Shown here: in pieces, positions 7,878 through 16,871 of the stretch
How positions within the stretch are numbered: the stretch's first letter is position 1
Layout of the letters: every line of letters starts with the position of its first letter
Source: Nitrospirota bacterium
GTDB taxonomy: Bacteria; Nitrospirota; Thermodesulfovibrionia; Thermodesulfovibrionales; Magnetobacteriaceae
NCBI GenBank assembly: GCA_015233725.1
Contig: JADFXD010000028.1
Location: 1-33,614 of the forward strand
Direction of reading: 5' to 3'
Length of the DNA stretch: 33,614 bases
Position numbers and translations under genes: made by a program
The notes under the pieces: generated by a model
What the model saw: only the letters and a program-made list of their open reading frames with translations
Told to the model about the DNA's origin: nothing
Database searches by the model: none

Positions 7878-9184
7878 AGGCTACCCCCCAGTTGGTTGTA
7901 TCTCATCTGCCCTCCAACAATAGTAAGCACACAGATGCCCTTTAAGTGCCAACCATGAAAGGGCGTGTTCTTACCCTTTGACACAAGGCTCTCCATATCC
8001 ACCGTGAAATCCCTATTTATGTCAACTACTATGATATCGGCCTCCGCGCCCTCCTTCAGGGTACCCTTGCCGAGCTTGAGGATGTTGGAAGGCTTAACGG
8101 TCATCTTTTCGATCAGGGCGCTTAATGACAGCACCCCCTCCTCTACGAGCCTCAGACCGAGGGCAAGCGCGGTCTCAAGCCCTGAGATGCCGAAGGCGGC
8201 CATGTCAAACTCACACTCTTTGTCATCCATGTGGTGTGGGGCATGGTCTGTGGCTATGCAGTCAATGGTCCCGTCGCGGAGGGCATCTCTGATGGCCTCA
8301 ACGTCCTTTTTGCCACGGAGGGGGGGATTGACCTTTGCCAGTGTATTGTAGCCATCTACACAGTCCTCCGTTATGTGAAGATAGTGCGGGGTTGTCTCAG
8401 CCGTGACGTTGATGCCTATGGACTTGGCCTCTCTGATGGCCTTGACCCCGCCAGCCGTGGAGACGTGGGCGATGTGGAGCCTTCCACCGGTCAGGGCTGC
8501 CAGCTCAATGTCTCGCTTGATCATGATCACCTCCGCCTCTGCCGGTATCCCGTTGAGACCCAGGAGGGTTGACAGGCGCCCCTCATTCATCACCCCACCC
8601 TCGGCAAGCCAGATATCCTCGGCGTGGGATATTATGGGGACGTCAAAGACCATTGAGTACTCAAGCGCCCGTCTCATGACCAGGGAGTTTGTAACGGTAT
8701 GGCCGTCATCGGAGAATGCGACACAGCCGGAGTCCTTCATAATGCCCATCTCTGACAGTTCCTTACCCTCCTGCCTCTTGGTTATAGCCCCAATGGGCCA
8801 GACGTTACAGGCCCCCTCTGAGAGTCCCTTTTGCACGATGTAACGGGTGATGGTCTCGTTGTCGTTAGGCGGGTTTGTGTTTGGCATACAGCACAGGGTC
8901 GTAAAGCCGCCTTTGACCCCGGCCTGGCTGCCGCTGGCTATGGTCTCCTTGTGCGTATATCCAGGGTCCCTCAGATGAACATGCATGTCAACAAACCCTG
9001 GAAAGACGTAAAGACCCTCTGCATCGATTACCTGTGTCTGCGGCGATATCTGTAACTCATTCTGTAGCTCATGAGGGAGAGCGGTTATTTTCTTTATCTT
9101 ACCGCCTTGTATTACTACATGGCCTATGGAGTCGAGCCCCGATGAGGGGTCAACGATGTGGCCGTTTTTTAATATTATATCCAT
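7874..9184 (-). CDS. pyrC: Dihydroorotase (class I)
   Basis: This enzyme cyclises carbamoyl aspartate to dihydroorotate, the third pyrimidine step. The 436 residues fit class I dihydroorotases. The amidohydrolase metal motif is MHVHLRDPG (about residue 67), followed by [20 protein letters not shown] and CMPNTNP. Further metal and substrate regions are [24 protein letters not shown] and [10 protein letters not shown] with the catalytic Asp. The C-terminal [15 protein letters not shown] is the usual amidohydrolase end. ATG 9184 has AGGAG 13 nt upstream. It lies 52 bp after pyrB and overlaps carA by 4 bp. All metal-site residues appear intact, so it should be an active enzyme rather than the inactive PyrX form that accompanies some transcarbamylases. 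Confidence 0.97.
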   Translation of the reverse strand: MDIILKNGHIVDPSSGLDSIGHVVIQGGKIKKITALPHELQNELQISPQTQVIDAEGLYVFPGFVDMHVHLRDPGYTHKETIASGSQAGVKGGFTTLCCMPNTNPPNDNETITRYIVQKGLSEGACNVWPIGAITKRQEGKELSEMGIMKDSGCVAFSDDGHTVTNSLVMRRALEYSMVFDVPIISHAEDIWLAEGGVMNEGRLSTLLGLNGIPAEAEVIMIKRDIELAALTGGRLHIAHVSTAGGVKAIREAKSIGINVTAETTPHYLHITEDCVDGYNTLAKVNPPLRGKKDVEAIRDALRDGTIDCIATDHAPHHMDDKECEFDMAAFGISGLETALALGLRLVEEGVLSLSALIEKMTVKPSNILKLGKGTLKEGAEADIIVVDINRDFTVDMESLVSKGKNTPFHGWHLKGICVLTIVGGQMRYNQLGGSL

Positions 9185-9236
9185 CTATTCAATCAAGCTC
9201 CTGGCAATAATGCTCCTGGCATAATTAATCGTATAA

Positions 9237-10151
9237 CTACGGTCTTGCACCGCTTAACAGGTAAAGGACGGCCATCCTGATGGCAAGTCCATTTAGGACC
9301 TGGTCATAGATGACGGAATGTTCACTGTCGGCCACTGACGAGGCTATCTCTATGCCGCGGTTCATTGGCCCGGGGTGCATCACGATGACGTCTGGGGCGG
9401 CTGCGGCCATTTTTTTGCGTGTCAGGCCCCAGAACCTGAAATACTCCTCAGGCGTAGAGAAAAAGCCGCTGCCTTGTCTCTCCTTTTGTATCCTCAACAC
9501 CATGATGACGTCAACGCCGCTTATCCCCATGTTGAGGTCGTTGTATATCTCCACATCTTCGTTTTCTATCCCCTTGGGTAGAAACGTCTTTGGCGCTATG
9601 AGCCTTACCTTTGCCCCGAGCCTGGTCAGGCAGTAGATATTGGACTTGGCGACCCTGCTGTGGAAGATATCACCAATGATGGCGATCTTAAGGCCTGCGA
9701 TGGCGCCCTTTTTCTCGATGATAGTAAAGGCGTCCAGGAGCGCCTGCGTTGGGTGTTCGTTGATGCCGTCGCCGGCGTTTATAATCGACGCCCTGGCAAA
9801 GCGCGACACTAGGTAGGGCACACCGCTGGAGGCATGTCTTATGATAATGAAATCAACGCCATAGGCCTCTATCGTCCTGATGGTGTCAAAGAGGCTCTCC
9901 CCCTTTACCACGCTGCTAGTTGGGACGGTGAAGTTTATGACGTCGGTGCTGAGTCTCTTCTGGGCCAGCTCAAAGGAGGTCTTGGTGCGTGTGGAGGGTT
10001 CAAAGAATAGGTTCACGGCCGTCTTTCCCCTGAGCGTGGGGACCTTCTTGATATCGCGCCCCAGGACTTCTTTAAATGAAAGTGCCGTCTTTATAATCAG
10101 GTCGATATCCTCCGTTGAGGTATCCCGGATCGATATGAGGTTCTTATTCAT
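9237..10151 (-). CDS. pyrB: Aspartate carbamoyltransferase catalytic subunit
   Basis: This enzyme transfers the carbamoyl group to aspartate, the committed pyrimidine step. From ATG 10151 it has 304 residues, normal length. The carbamoyl-phosphate site is FFEPSTRTKTSFE, with KGESLFDTIRT, RHASSGVPY, NAGDGINEHPTQALLD (the 80s loop and ribbon), IIGDIFHSRVAKSN, and HPGPMNRGIEI near the C-terminus. No regulatory-chain gene (pyrI) is nearby. The minus strand reads TATAAT, six bases, ATG 10151, with no Shine-Dalgarno, favouring that ATG over the in-frame TTG at 10178. This gene is first in the operon, so the box would be the operon promoter. I see no clear pyrR attenuator. Confidence 0.96.
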   Translation of the reverse strand: MNKNLISIRDTSTEDIDLIIKTALSFKEVLGRDIKKVPTLRGKTAVNLFFEPSTRTKTSFELAQKRLSTDVINFTVPTSSVVKGESLFDTIRTIEAYGVDFIIIRHASSGVPYLVSRFARASIINAGDGINEHPTQALLDAFTIIEKKGAIAGLKIAIIGDIFHSRVAKSNIYCLTRLGAKVRLIAPKTFLPKGIENEDVEIYNDLNMGISGVDVIMVLRIQKERQGSGFFSTPEEYFRFWGLTRKKMAAAAPDVIVMHPGPMNRGIEIASSVADSEHSVIYDQVLNGLAIRMAVLYLLSGARP

Positions 10152-10157
10152 CGCTGC

Positions 10158-10163
10158 ATTATA
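10158..10163 (-). promoter_or_regulatory. -10 box of the pyrB-pyrC-carA operon
   Basis: A perfect TATAAT on the minus strand lies 6 nt before ATG 10151, so transcription would start on the start codon. A -35 box at normal spacing is not evident (TTGTCA lies 23 nt upstream). Confidence 0.55.
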
Positions 10164-10207
10164 CGATACCACGTCCAACAGATATTTGACAAGAAGAAAA
10201 GAAAGGG

Positions 10208-10318
10208 TAGCACCACAGTCAACCGTGGTTGCCAGGATTTAAGCCACTTTTATACCTTCATAATATGGCGTTGTTACTATGCGGCAGCAATGTGACCACG
10301 TTTGAATGCAGTGGTACC
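10208..10318 (+). repeat. 111-bp dispersed repeat, copy A
   Basis: It matches the reverse complement of 28597-28707 at 110 of 111 positions; the single difference is aagccac versus aaggcac. It contains TTGCCA, 16 nt, TATACC and then ATG 8 nt later, opening MALLLCGSNVTTFECSGT. In this copy the frame ends after 26 codons, so it encodes no full protein. Confidence 0.92.
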
Positions 10319-10498
10319 TTATTTAGAAAATACTTCTTTTATTAACAAAATTACTCTTTTTAGAAAGCTATTTACAAATCAACGCGGTGGCAATGCGGGC
10401 GATGTCAGCAAGTCCGCCAGCAGCTATGTATGGCCAGTGCGTTAGGGCAGTAGGCTATTTGGCTACTAACCTGTGATATTCTAACCAACCCATTACGA
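10319..10498. other. Intergenic remainder, no gene seen
   Basis: An AT-rich stretch (10319-10380) is followed by about 120 mixed bases. I see no reading frame with a start and ribosome site, no tRNA-like fold and no clear promoter. Confidence 0.4.
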
Positions 10499-10608
10499 GG
10501 TCAAGGGGACTTCTTCGTGCCCGGGGCGGCTCGCCCCTCCCCTTGCAGGGTGGGGTCTGAGGAGAGGGCGGCCAGGCGCTCCCCTTCTTTCTTTTCTTCT
10601 TCTTTTCT
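10499..10608 (+). repeat. GC-rich hairpin repeat, copy inside the wzt 3' end
   Basis: It carries the family's signature GTCAAGGGGACTTCTTCGTG, also found at 24509, then GGGGCGGCTCGCCCC, CCCTTGCAGGG and GGGTCTGAGGAG. The wzt reading frame runs through it on the minus strand. Confidence 0.75.
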
Positions 10609-12144
10609 TATCTCTTCAAAGGCAGGATTAAGGTCTGCCATGCCGGTGAAGACGTTTCCCTGTTGTATGTTCAGGTGGATCAAGCCATAGCGCACATCCA
10701 CGGGCTTGTCCTCGGATGCGACCCTCTCCGCAACACCGAGGTCCAGGAAGATATCCCCCGATTGCACATCCATCCTGACGGAGAACCGAAACACCACCAC
10801 CTCATCCGCCTGCCCCGCAGAGACCAAATACCTGGCAAACCGCGTGTTGTTGCCGTGGATGAGGACGCCATCCAGCGTCTTTACGGCAAAACCATAGACG
10901 AGTAGCTCAACAGGAGCATTAAACCTGACCTTTAGGTATATGTCTATCAGGCTGCCGGATTTTACAGAGACGGGGTCGTATCTATCGCCATACACAATGA
11001 GATAGTCAACGATCCGCCCACGACCATCCGTGATGCGATACTCATTTTTGTTGTAGCTGTTTCTCGCCACGCAGTTATCGACCTGGGGGGACTCCTGGAG
11101 GAACCTCTCCAGCTCGGTAATGACCTCCTGCTCCCCTGCCATACCGCCCGCCCCCTCGGCCTGCGACTCGGATTTGAAGGCATCGGTTATGAGGTCAATC
11201 GCCTCTCTTACCTCGTCCTCGGACGAGCCAATGACACAGCCTTGAGTGGCTATATACCCCTTGAGATCATCATCGCTTATCGAGTTAAGCTCAATGCGCC
11301 CAAGGGAAATCAAAAAGCCATAATACTTAAACTTAAAGTGGACGATGTTAAACCCCCTGTAGGCATCCTCCACCATGACGGGGTCGATGGCGTAGCCCGC
11401 TATCTGACCCGTAAAGAGCAGGTCGAGGTAATAATCGGTGATGGCCTTGGGCTGTCCCTTTTCGATGACCCTCCCTTTTTCGAGCAACACGGCATAGTCG
11501 CAGTGTTTCACGATGGACTCGGTGCTGTGGCTGACAAACAGTATGGTCTTGTGCTCCCTCTGGAAGTCGAGAAACTTGTTGAAACACTTGTACTGAAACT
11601 TGGCATCTCCCACGGCCAGCGCCTCATCGACGATGAGTATGTCGGGGTCAACGTTGATGGCCGTGGCAAAGGCAAGCCTCACAAACATCCCCGATGAGTA
11701 GGTCTTAACGGGCTGGTCAAAGAACTCGCCGATGTCGGCAAAGTCCTCAATCAGCGGCAACCGTCCCTTGATCTCCTCGCGCGAGAGTCCCATCACCGTA
11801 CCGTTGAGAAAGACGTTTGCCCTGCCCGTCATTTCGGGATTAAACCCTCCCCCAAGCTCCAGCAAGGCCGAAATACGGCCATTGACCGTAACCGACCCAC
11901 TCGTTGGATGCAATACCGAACATATGACCTGCAGCAGCGTGGACTTGCCGGAACCGTTTCTGCCCACGATCCCAACCGTCGCCCCCTTTGGGACCTCAAA
12001 GCTCACCTCCTGCAATGCCCAGAACTCACGATGGTAGCGCTTCTTAAAGGGGTGCAGCGCCTCCATCAATCGCTCCTTGGGCGAGTCAAACAGGCGGAAT
12101 TTCTTTGAGACATTCGATACCGCTATTGCAATCGATTCGTCCAC
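10501..12144 (-). CDS. wzt: ABC transporter ATPase for surface polysaccharide export (Wzt-like)
   Basis: This ATPase of an O-antigen-type exporter powers transfer of a lipid-linked glycan across the inner membrane with the permease next to it. It has 547 residues. Walker A is GRNGSGKST (61-69), the signature is YSSGMFVRLAFA (149-160), Walker B is LIVDEA (170-175), and the H-loop is in ILFVSHSTES. From about 360 to 510 there is a Wzt C-terminal glycan-recognition domain (ARNSYNKNEYRITDGRGRIVDY, VYGFAVKTLDGVLIHGNNT). A less familiar insert (about 240-350) separates the two. GTG 12144 overlaps the permease stop by 1 nt (TAGTG). The last 35 residues (about 513-547) are encoded by the GC-rich repeat and are probably not part of the ancestral protein. 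Confidence 0.92.
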   Translation of the reverse strand: MDESIAIAVSNVSKKFRLFDSPKERLMEALHPFKKRYHREFWALQEVSFEVPKGATVGIVGRNGSGKSTLLQVICSVLHPTSGSVTVNGRISALLELGGGFNPEMTGRANVFLNGTVMGLSREEIKGRLPLIEDFADIGEFFDQPVKTYSSGMFVRLAFATAINVDPDILIVDEALAVGDAKFQYKCFNKFLDFQREHKTILFVSHSTESIVKHCDYAVLLEKGRVIEKGQPKAITDYYLDLLFTGQIAGYAIDPVMVEDAYRGFNIVHFKFKYYGFLISLGRIELNSISDDDLKGYIATQGCVIGSSEDEVREAIDLITDAFKSESQAEGAGGMAGEQEVITELERFLQESPQVDNCVARNSYNKNEYRITDGRGRIVDYLIVYGDRYDPVSVKSGSLIDIYLKVRFNAPVELLVYGFAVKTLDGVLIHGNNTRFARYLVSAGQADEVVVFRFSVRMDVQSGDIFLDLGVAERVASEDKPVDVRYGLIHLNIQQGNVFTGMADLNPAFEEIRKEEEKKEGERLAALSSDPTLQGEGRAAPGTKKSP

Positions 12145-12941
12145 TACAGCATCTCCGCAAACTCAGGCTTCAGCTTCTTGAACACATACCCGCCAACAGC
12201 AAGCATTGTCAGGGTCACTATCCAGAAGTACGCCCCAAGGTACATATGCCTCCATAGCGGTATCCTATAGACAAAGGACTCCCTGTAACCCTGTACGATA
12301 TAAAAGATCGGATTTAGCTTTAATATTATATGAAATTGCTTGGGCAGCACATCTACGCCATACACGATCGGCGTGAGCCAGAACCATATGTTGATAACGA
12401 CCCCCAGGACCACGGAGGTGTCCTTTTGAAAGACGTTTATGGCAGCGAACAACCAGCTCAACCCCATGCCAAAGACACACATGGCAAACATATAGTAGAG
12501 GCACTGAAGATTAATAAAAGCCAGCGCTCTCCCATAGGCAAGCATGATGCCCATAAATATTGCCAGCATCACAAAGTGTGTTATCAGATTGGCGACCAGG
12601 GTAACAAGCGGCAGGATTTCGGATGGGAAGACCATTTTTTTGATCAGGTGGGCGTTTGCGGCAATCACGTTTGTGTTGATCATGAGGGTCTCGCTGAAGG
12701 TCATCCAGGGCAGCAGTGCGGCGGAGAAGAACAGGATAAACGGGACATCCCCAATGGGTTGCACCCTCAACCCAACGGAGAAGACAAACCAGTAGACCAG
12801 TATCGTCACAAGGGGATTGATGATAGACCAGATAAAGCCCGCAACCGTCCCCGCATACCGCCTCTGTATATCCTGTATCGCCATGGAGGCGATAATACCA
12901 CGGTACGTATAGAGCTTCCTGCCAAAACCTATCAGGTGCAT
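12144..12941 (-). CDS. wzm: ABC transporter permease for surface polysaccharide export (Wzm-like)
   Basis: The 265-residue ABC-2 permease has six hydrophobic segments. The N-terminus carries the family's amphipathic start (MAIQDIQRRYAGTVAGFIWSIINPL). Later motifs are FSETLMINTNVIAANAHLIKKMVFPSEILPL in outline, VVINIWFWLTPIVYGVDVLPKQFH and LNPIFYIVQGYRESF, all typical of TagG/Wzm/KpsM permeases. It pairs with the ATPase that follows with a 1-nt overlap. The substrate is probably an O-antigen or similar glycan because the partner has the extra recognition domain. The promoter is a near-perfect consensus (TTGACA, 17 nt, TATAAT) placed 6 nt before ATG 12941, with no Shine-Dalgarno, so translation is likely leaderless. 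Confidence 0.93.
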   Translation of the reverse strand: MHLIGFGRKLYTYRGIIASMAIQDIQRRYAGTVAGFIWSIINPLVTILVYWFVFSVGLRVQPIGDVPFILFFSAALLPWMTFSETLMINTNVIAANAHLIKKMVFPSEILPLVTLVANLITHFVMLAIFMGIMLAYGRALAFINLQCLYYMFAMCVFGMGLSWLFAAINVFQKDTSVVLGVVINIWFWLTPIVYGVDVLPKQFHIILKLNPIFYIVQGYRESFVYRIPLWRHMYLGAYFWIVTLTMLAVGGYVFKKLKPEFAEML

Positions 12942-12947
12942 CTATAC

Positions 12948-12976
12948 ATTATACCTATCAATCAACCTCTTGTCAA
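12948..12976 (-). promoter_or_regulatory. Consensus sigma70 promoter of wzm-wzt
   Basis: On the minus strand TTGACA (12976-12971), 17 nt, TATAAT (12953-12948), then six bases and ATG. Both hexamers match the consensus exactly, and the predicted +1 coincides with the ATG. A GC-rich repeat abuts the -35 box. Confidence 0.8.
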
Positions 12977-12978
12977 AG

Positions 12979-13057
12979 AAGAAAAGAAAAAAAAGGAGGG
13001 CGGCTCCGCCCCCTCCTCAGACCTCCCCCGCAAGGGGACCAGTCCCCTTGACCCCAT
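12979..13057 (-). repeat. GC-rich two-hairpin repeat, copy upstream of wzm
   Basis: GGAGGGCGGCTCCGCCCCCTCC, given here as a stem at 12995-13016, and AAGGGGA-CCAG-TCCCCTT form two hairpins ending in GACCCC. On the minus strand the first stem is followed by a T-rich run, so it could terminate transcription entering the wzm promoter from the right. Confidence 0.75.
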
Positions 13058-13139
13058 AATTCTTAATCATATCATCACAGGATTTTTTACAGCAAGATTT
13101 TTTGTTGCGTGCGGATCAGTCATTTTTAAGTGACATTTA

Positions 13140-13148
13140 TGATATACT
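13140..13148 (+). promoter_or_regulatory. Extended -10 box upstream of the GGDEF-EAL gene
   Basis: TGATATACT matches TGN-TATAAT in all but one position. It would give a leader of roughly 60 nt before ATG 13217. Confidence 0.45.
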
Positions 13149-13216
13149 AGTAGCAGAGGTATATGTATGGTATCTTTAAGATGCCTGATTCAAATCAAGA
13201 TATTTGGAGGGTACTA

Positions 13217-15841
13217 ATGTTACATGTAAGTCTTACAGAAAAATGCCGTAATGGCAACCATAAATTTCTTAATGTAATGTTAGCGGGTTTTGCTTTATTG
13301 TTATTGATGTTGTTTGCGTTGTTATTTATTGGAATTAGTAATATGGACAATAACAGTATATTAATTGCAGACATTATAAATTACCATTATGTAGCAAATA
13401 GTATAGCTGAAGATATGAGGTTTTCATCCAGAAATGAATCGGTTGCCATTCGCAACATAATAATGAATCCAGAAAATAAAGATTCTGAACTGCAACGTTA
13501 CAACAAAGCCATTGAAGAATACGATAACTCAAAAAATCAATTAATGAAAACGATTCAAAACAGGAAAGACTTAAATGATCGTGATTTAAACAACTTAGAG
13601 AAGAAGCTATTCGATGATATTAACGAGGATGAAAAAACGATACATATGCTATGGGATAAAGCGATCAAATTAGGTGAACATGGCAATATGAAAGATGTGT
13701 CCAATTTTCTTACGACTGAGGTGAGGGTGGTACAGTGGAGGTGGTTGGATAATCTCAATAGAATAGTGGATTTAGAGAGAAAGCATTCATCTGAAAGTTA
13801 TGAAGAATTTGTGATTAACCATAATAGATCGAAAAAATTAACAATAATTTTTGGATTAGCAGCTATGATAATTGGCCTAACAATGGCTATTGCATCTACA
13901 ATTCACACCTCCAGGCTTGTAGACAAGCTAATAAAATATCGCACTGCAGACGCTGAGGCAAGGCAAGAAGAGATGAAGAAAAGCTACGAAGTGGAAAGTG
14001 TGCTAACCAAGATATTAAAGCTATCTTACAAGGATATAGACATTAAAGAGTTTCTTAACCTGACACTGGATACGTTATTTTCACTCCCCTGGTTTGCCGC
14101 AAAGTCGGTAGGGTGCGTATTCCTGTATGACGAGACGGCAGGTGTATTAAGGATGGCGGCAAGAAAGAACTTTCCTGCGCAGTTGGTAGAACCATGCAAG
14201 GAGATTCAGGTAGGAAAGTGTCTATGTGGTCTGGCCGCATCAAGAAAGGAATTGGTATATAAAAATTGCGTGGATAGCGAACATGAGATAACGTTTGAGA
14301 ACATCCCGGAACATGGCCATTATTGCGTACCGATCATGATGAAAGACAGGGTCTTGGGTGTTATCAATGTAGATATTGATGCCGGGCATAAAAGAGACAT
14401 GTTCGAGGAAAAACTGCTGTTAATGTTTGCGGATGTATTGGCATCCATCATTGACCGTAAGAGGGTGGATGAGAAGCTGGAACACCTGGCAAACTATGAC
14501 GCCCTGACAGGGGTGCCAAACAGGGCGCTGTTGTTTGACAGATTAGCGCAAAGCATAAACAACTCAAAACGCTATAACGACAAGACAGCGGTTATATACA
14601 TAGACCTGGATAAATTTAAGCCTATTAATGATAACCACGGACATGACGCAGGTGATGTGGTATTAAAGAAGACCACCAGCAGGCTAAAACGCTGTGTAAG
14701 AGATACGGACACCGTCTCGCGTTTAGGTGGAGATGAGTTTGCCATAGTGGTCAGGTGCGGGTGCACCACCGATAAAAAGGGATTTAACACATCGGATGAG
14801 TTGAGCGATCTGTGTAACAGGATAGTTGATGAGATAGCTAAACCGATTGAATATAAGGGAAAGGCCCTTAGCGTCAATGCCAGTATCGGCATAAGTATAT
14901 ATCCGGATGATGGCAGCGATAGTATGCTGCTTCTAAAAAAGGCCGATACGGCAATGTACAACGCAAAGACATGCGATGGCAGTAAATTTTTATTCTATGA
15001 AGACAGCATGGATAAGAACCTAAGGGAAAGAGACAGGCTGTTAGAGGATATACGTTATGCGATAACAAGCAATCAGCTTATATTGCATTATCAGCCTCAG
15101 ATAGACCTGACAACGAATAAGGTAACGGGGGTGGAGGCATTTATACGTTGGCATCATCCGATATTTGGCATGATATCCCCTGATAGATTTATCCCACTGG
15201 CAGAAGAGACAGGTCTGATTATAGATATCGGCAAGTGGGTAATCAAGACTGCGTGCCAGCAGAATATCTTGTGGCATGAAGAGGAGGGGCTGCCGTTATT
15301 AAACATGGCCGTCAATGTCGCTTGTAATCAATTCCACCAGCATGACTTTGTTGACAATGTCATCCATATATTATCAGAGGTGCAAATAGACCCCAGGTTT
15401 CTCGAACTTGAGATAACCGAGGGGATTTCAAGCCAGGATATAGAGATAACTATAGATGTCCTGGATAAGTTTAACCATATAGGGCTCAAGGTATCCATAG
15501 ATGACTTTGGCACCGGTTATTCATCATTGAGTTACCTGAAGCGTCTACCTATAAATAAGATAAAGATAGACAAGTCTTTTATCATGGATATACAGCACAA
15601 TCAAGATGCGCTAATAATAGTAAAGACCATAATAGATATGGCACATAATCTCAAAAAGCCTGTTGCGGCAGTAGGGATTGAGACCCAGCAACAGTTAGAA
15701 TTGCTCAAGTCACTCAACTGCGATGAGGGACAAGGCTTCCTGTTCAGTAAGCCTGTTAGCGCCGAGGACTTTATAAAGTTCGCTAAAGGCAATGTCCTGC
15801 ATAGCGATTATCAGACAACGGAAACTGAGCTTGTGGCATGA
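13217..15841 (+). CDS. Membrane sensor with GAF, diguanylate cyclase (GGDEF) and phosphodiesterase-like (EAL) domains
   Basis: The 874-residue protein has TM1, a mostly helical periplasmic four-helix-bundle region, TM2 (LTIIFGLAAMIIGLTMAIAS), a GAF domain with GKCLCGLAA and HYCVPI, GGDEF and EAL. RLGGDEF (GGDEF at 504-508) is intact, with an RDTD inhibitory site five residues upstream. So c-di-GMP synthesis with product feedback is likely. The EAL domain has E640 (in EAF), NVACNQF, LELEITEG, IDDFGTGYSS and IDKSF. But the AEGVE motif reads AVGIE, with V819 replacing a Glu that in characterised enzymes helps catalysis, so hydrolysis may be weak. Start: GGAGG at 13206-13210 points to ATG 13217; the in-frame ATG 13163 has no such site. 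Confidence 0.9.
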   Translation: MLHVSLTEKCRNGNHKFLNVMLAGFALLLLMLFALLFIGISNMDNNSILIADIINYHYVANSIAEDMRFSSRNESVAIRNIIMNPENKDSELQRYNKAIEEYDNSKNQLMKTIQNRKDLNDRDLNNLEKKLFDDINEDEKTIHMLWDKAIKLGEHGNMKDVSNFLTTEVRVVQWRWLDNLNRIVDLERKHSSESYEEFVINHNRSKKLTIIFGLAAMIIGLTMAIASTIHTSRLVDKLIKYRTADAEARQEEMKKSYEVESVLTKILKLSYKDIDIKEFLNLTLDTLFSLPWFAAKSVGCVFLYDETAGVLRMAARKNFPAQLVEPCKEIQVGKCLCGLAASRKELVYKNCVDSEHEITFENIPEHGHYCVPIMMKDRVLGVINVDIDAGHKRDMFEEKLLLMFADVLASIIDRKRVDEKLEHLANYDALTGVPNRALLFDRLAQSINNSKRYNDKTAVIYIDLDKFKPINDNHGHDAGDVVLKKTTSRLKRCVRDTDTVSRLGGDEFAIVVRCGCTTDKKGFNTSDELSDLCNRIVDEIAKPIEYKGKALSVNASIGISIYPDDGSDSMLLLKKADTAMYNAKTCDGSKFLFYEDSMDKNLRERDRLLEDIRYAITSNQLILHYQPQIDLTTNKVTGVEAFIRWHHPIFGMISPDRFIPLAEETGLIIDIGKWVIKTACQQNILWHEEEGLPLLNMAVNVACNQFHQHDFVDNVIHILSEVQIDPRFLELEITEGISSQDIEITIDVLDKFNHIGLKVSIDDFGTGYSSLSYLKRLPINKIKIDKSFIMDIQHNQDALIIVKTIIDMAHNLKKPVAAVGIETQQQLELLKSLNCDEGQGFLFSKPVSAEDFIKFAKGNVLHSDYQTTETELVA

Positions 15842-15887
15842 GAGTCATACACCTTTGGTGTGATATGTTACAGTATTTCTATGTATA

Positions 15888-15916
15888 TTGGCAATTGTAT
15901 CAGATTGTTGTATACT
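15888..15916 (+). promoter_or_regulatory. Promoter of the PRTase-DprA pair
   Basis: TTGGCA (15888-15893), exactly 17 nt, TATACT (15911-15916). Predicted +1 is near 15923, leaving about 75 nt of AT-rich leader. Confidence 0.6.
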
Positions 15917-15933
15917 ATCTTAATTATGATAGT
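15914..15933 (+). promoter_or_regulatory. Operator-like inverted repeat over the -10/+1 region
   Basis: ACTATC, 8 nt, GATAGT is a perfect 6-bp inverted repeat overlapping the -10 box. Its position suits a repressor site, but the low-complexity AT sequence makes chance possible. Confidence 0.35.
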
Positions 15934-15998
15934 AAAACAAAGTGTATGCTATTACTAATATTTACTTTTTGAAGATAATAAGGATATAAATATTTATA

Positions 15999-16862
15999 AT
16001 GTTCAATGATAAGTTTACAGAGGCTGATATTCAAAATATGCTGAGATCTCCACGAAGAAAGCAAATTCCAGAGTATTGGAAATTTATAGACAATTCTGGA
16101 GGGGATTTTAGAATACGTGTACCTTTTGAACCCTTAACAAGAGCATTTGATGAAGTCTTTCCTACTATAGAGCACATTGAATGGAGGAGTATTAGCGATA
16201 ATGTTTATTTTACGGATCTGAAACATATATCTGAAAAACAATCAAGTGAGATACAAGAATACTACAAAAGCATTAAGGGATGCGTGGTTATTCGCGACTG
16301 CTTACGTTTGTCATTTGCTATTGACTTTACTAGTGAGTCAGGGGTTCCAGAGCAAAAAACAAAAATAGCTAAAATCAGGTTAAAGGCTAAACCATATGAA
16401 TCACCGGTGAGTGAATCACATTATGTTGCTGCAAAGGAACTCGCAAAAAAGGCAATTGAATTTATTAAAAAGGCAAGATTCTATGACAACCTTGATTCAA
16501 TAATTGGTATGCCCCCATCTGACCCAGATAAAAAATTCATATTGGCTCATATTCTCTCAAAAGAAATAGCTCAGAGCGTTAATCTTGAAGATTTGTCTCA
16601 CTTAGTGTCGAAATTAAGAAAAACCTCAGAAGCCAAGGAATTACCAGTTACAGAAAAACTTGATGCAATTAAAGGTTCAATCTCTGTTTCAGATGGAATA
16701 AAAGACAAAAAGATATTATTAGTTGACGACCTCTATCAATCTGGTGTCTCTACTAATTATGTAGCCATGTTGCTATTAAATGCTGGAGCTCAGAGAGTTT
16801 TTGGCCTTGCATGTGAAAAAACCTGCCGAAATGATGACAATACGAGCAGTAAATCATGTTGA
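15999..16862 (+). CDS. Phosphoribosyltransferase-like protein (ComFC-type fold), partner of a DprA-like protein
   Basis: This is a 287-residue protein. The C-terminal third has a type I phosphoribosyltransferase core: the PRPP loop ILLVDDLYQSGVS (D243, D244) followed by a helix and strand (NYVAMLLLNAGAQRVFGLACEKT). Upstream, DSIIGMPPS resembles the strand-loop that precedes the hood in ComF-type proteins. The N-terminal 130 residues are not recognised and lack the zinc-finger cysteines of ComFC. The substrate is unknown. It is followed after 9 bp by a DprA-like gene, so the two are surely co-expressed. Both are AT-rich relative to neighbours and lie between unrelated genes. AAGGA lies 14 nt before the ATG, a long spacing. 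Similar pairs have been considered candidate defence modules; I cannot verify that here. Confidence 0.75.
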   Translation: MFNDKFTEADIQNMLRSPRRKQIPEYWKFIDNSGGDFRIRVPFEPLTRAFDEVFPTIEHIEWRSISDNVYFTDLKHISEKQSSEIQEYYKSIKGCVVIRDCLRLSFAIDFTSESGVPEQKTKIAKIRLKAKPYESPVSESHYVAAKELAKKAIEFIKKARFYDNLDSIIGMPPSDPDKKFILAHILSKEIAQSVNLEDLSHLVSKLRKTSEAKELPVTEKLDAIKGSISVSDGIKDKKILLVDDLYQSGVSTNYVAMLLLNAGAQRVFGLACEKTCRNDDNTSSKSC

Positions 16863-16871
16863 TAAAATTTT

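Noticed and set aside
9240..10150. Pyrimidine regulatory subunit (pyrI) or attenuator linked to pyrB
   Set aside because: No zinc-binding regulatory chain or terminator/anti-terminator pair could be seen near pyrB.
12330..13133. A long plus-strand open frame of 267 codons opposite wzm
   Set aside because: It is antisense to a clear ABC permease, has a low-complexity His/Gln-rich translation, no ribosome site, and runs into a repeat.
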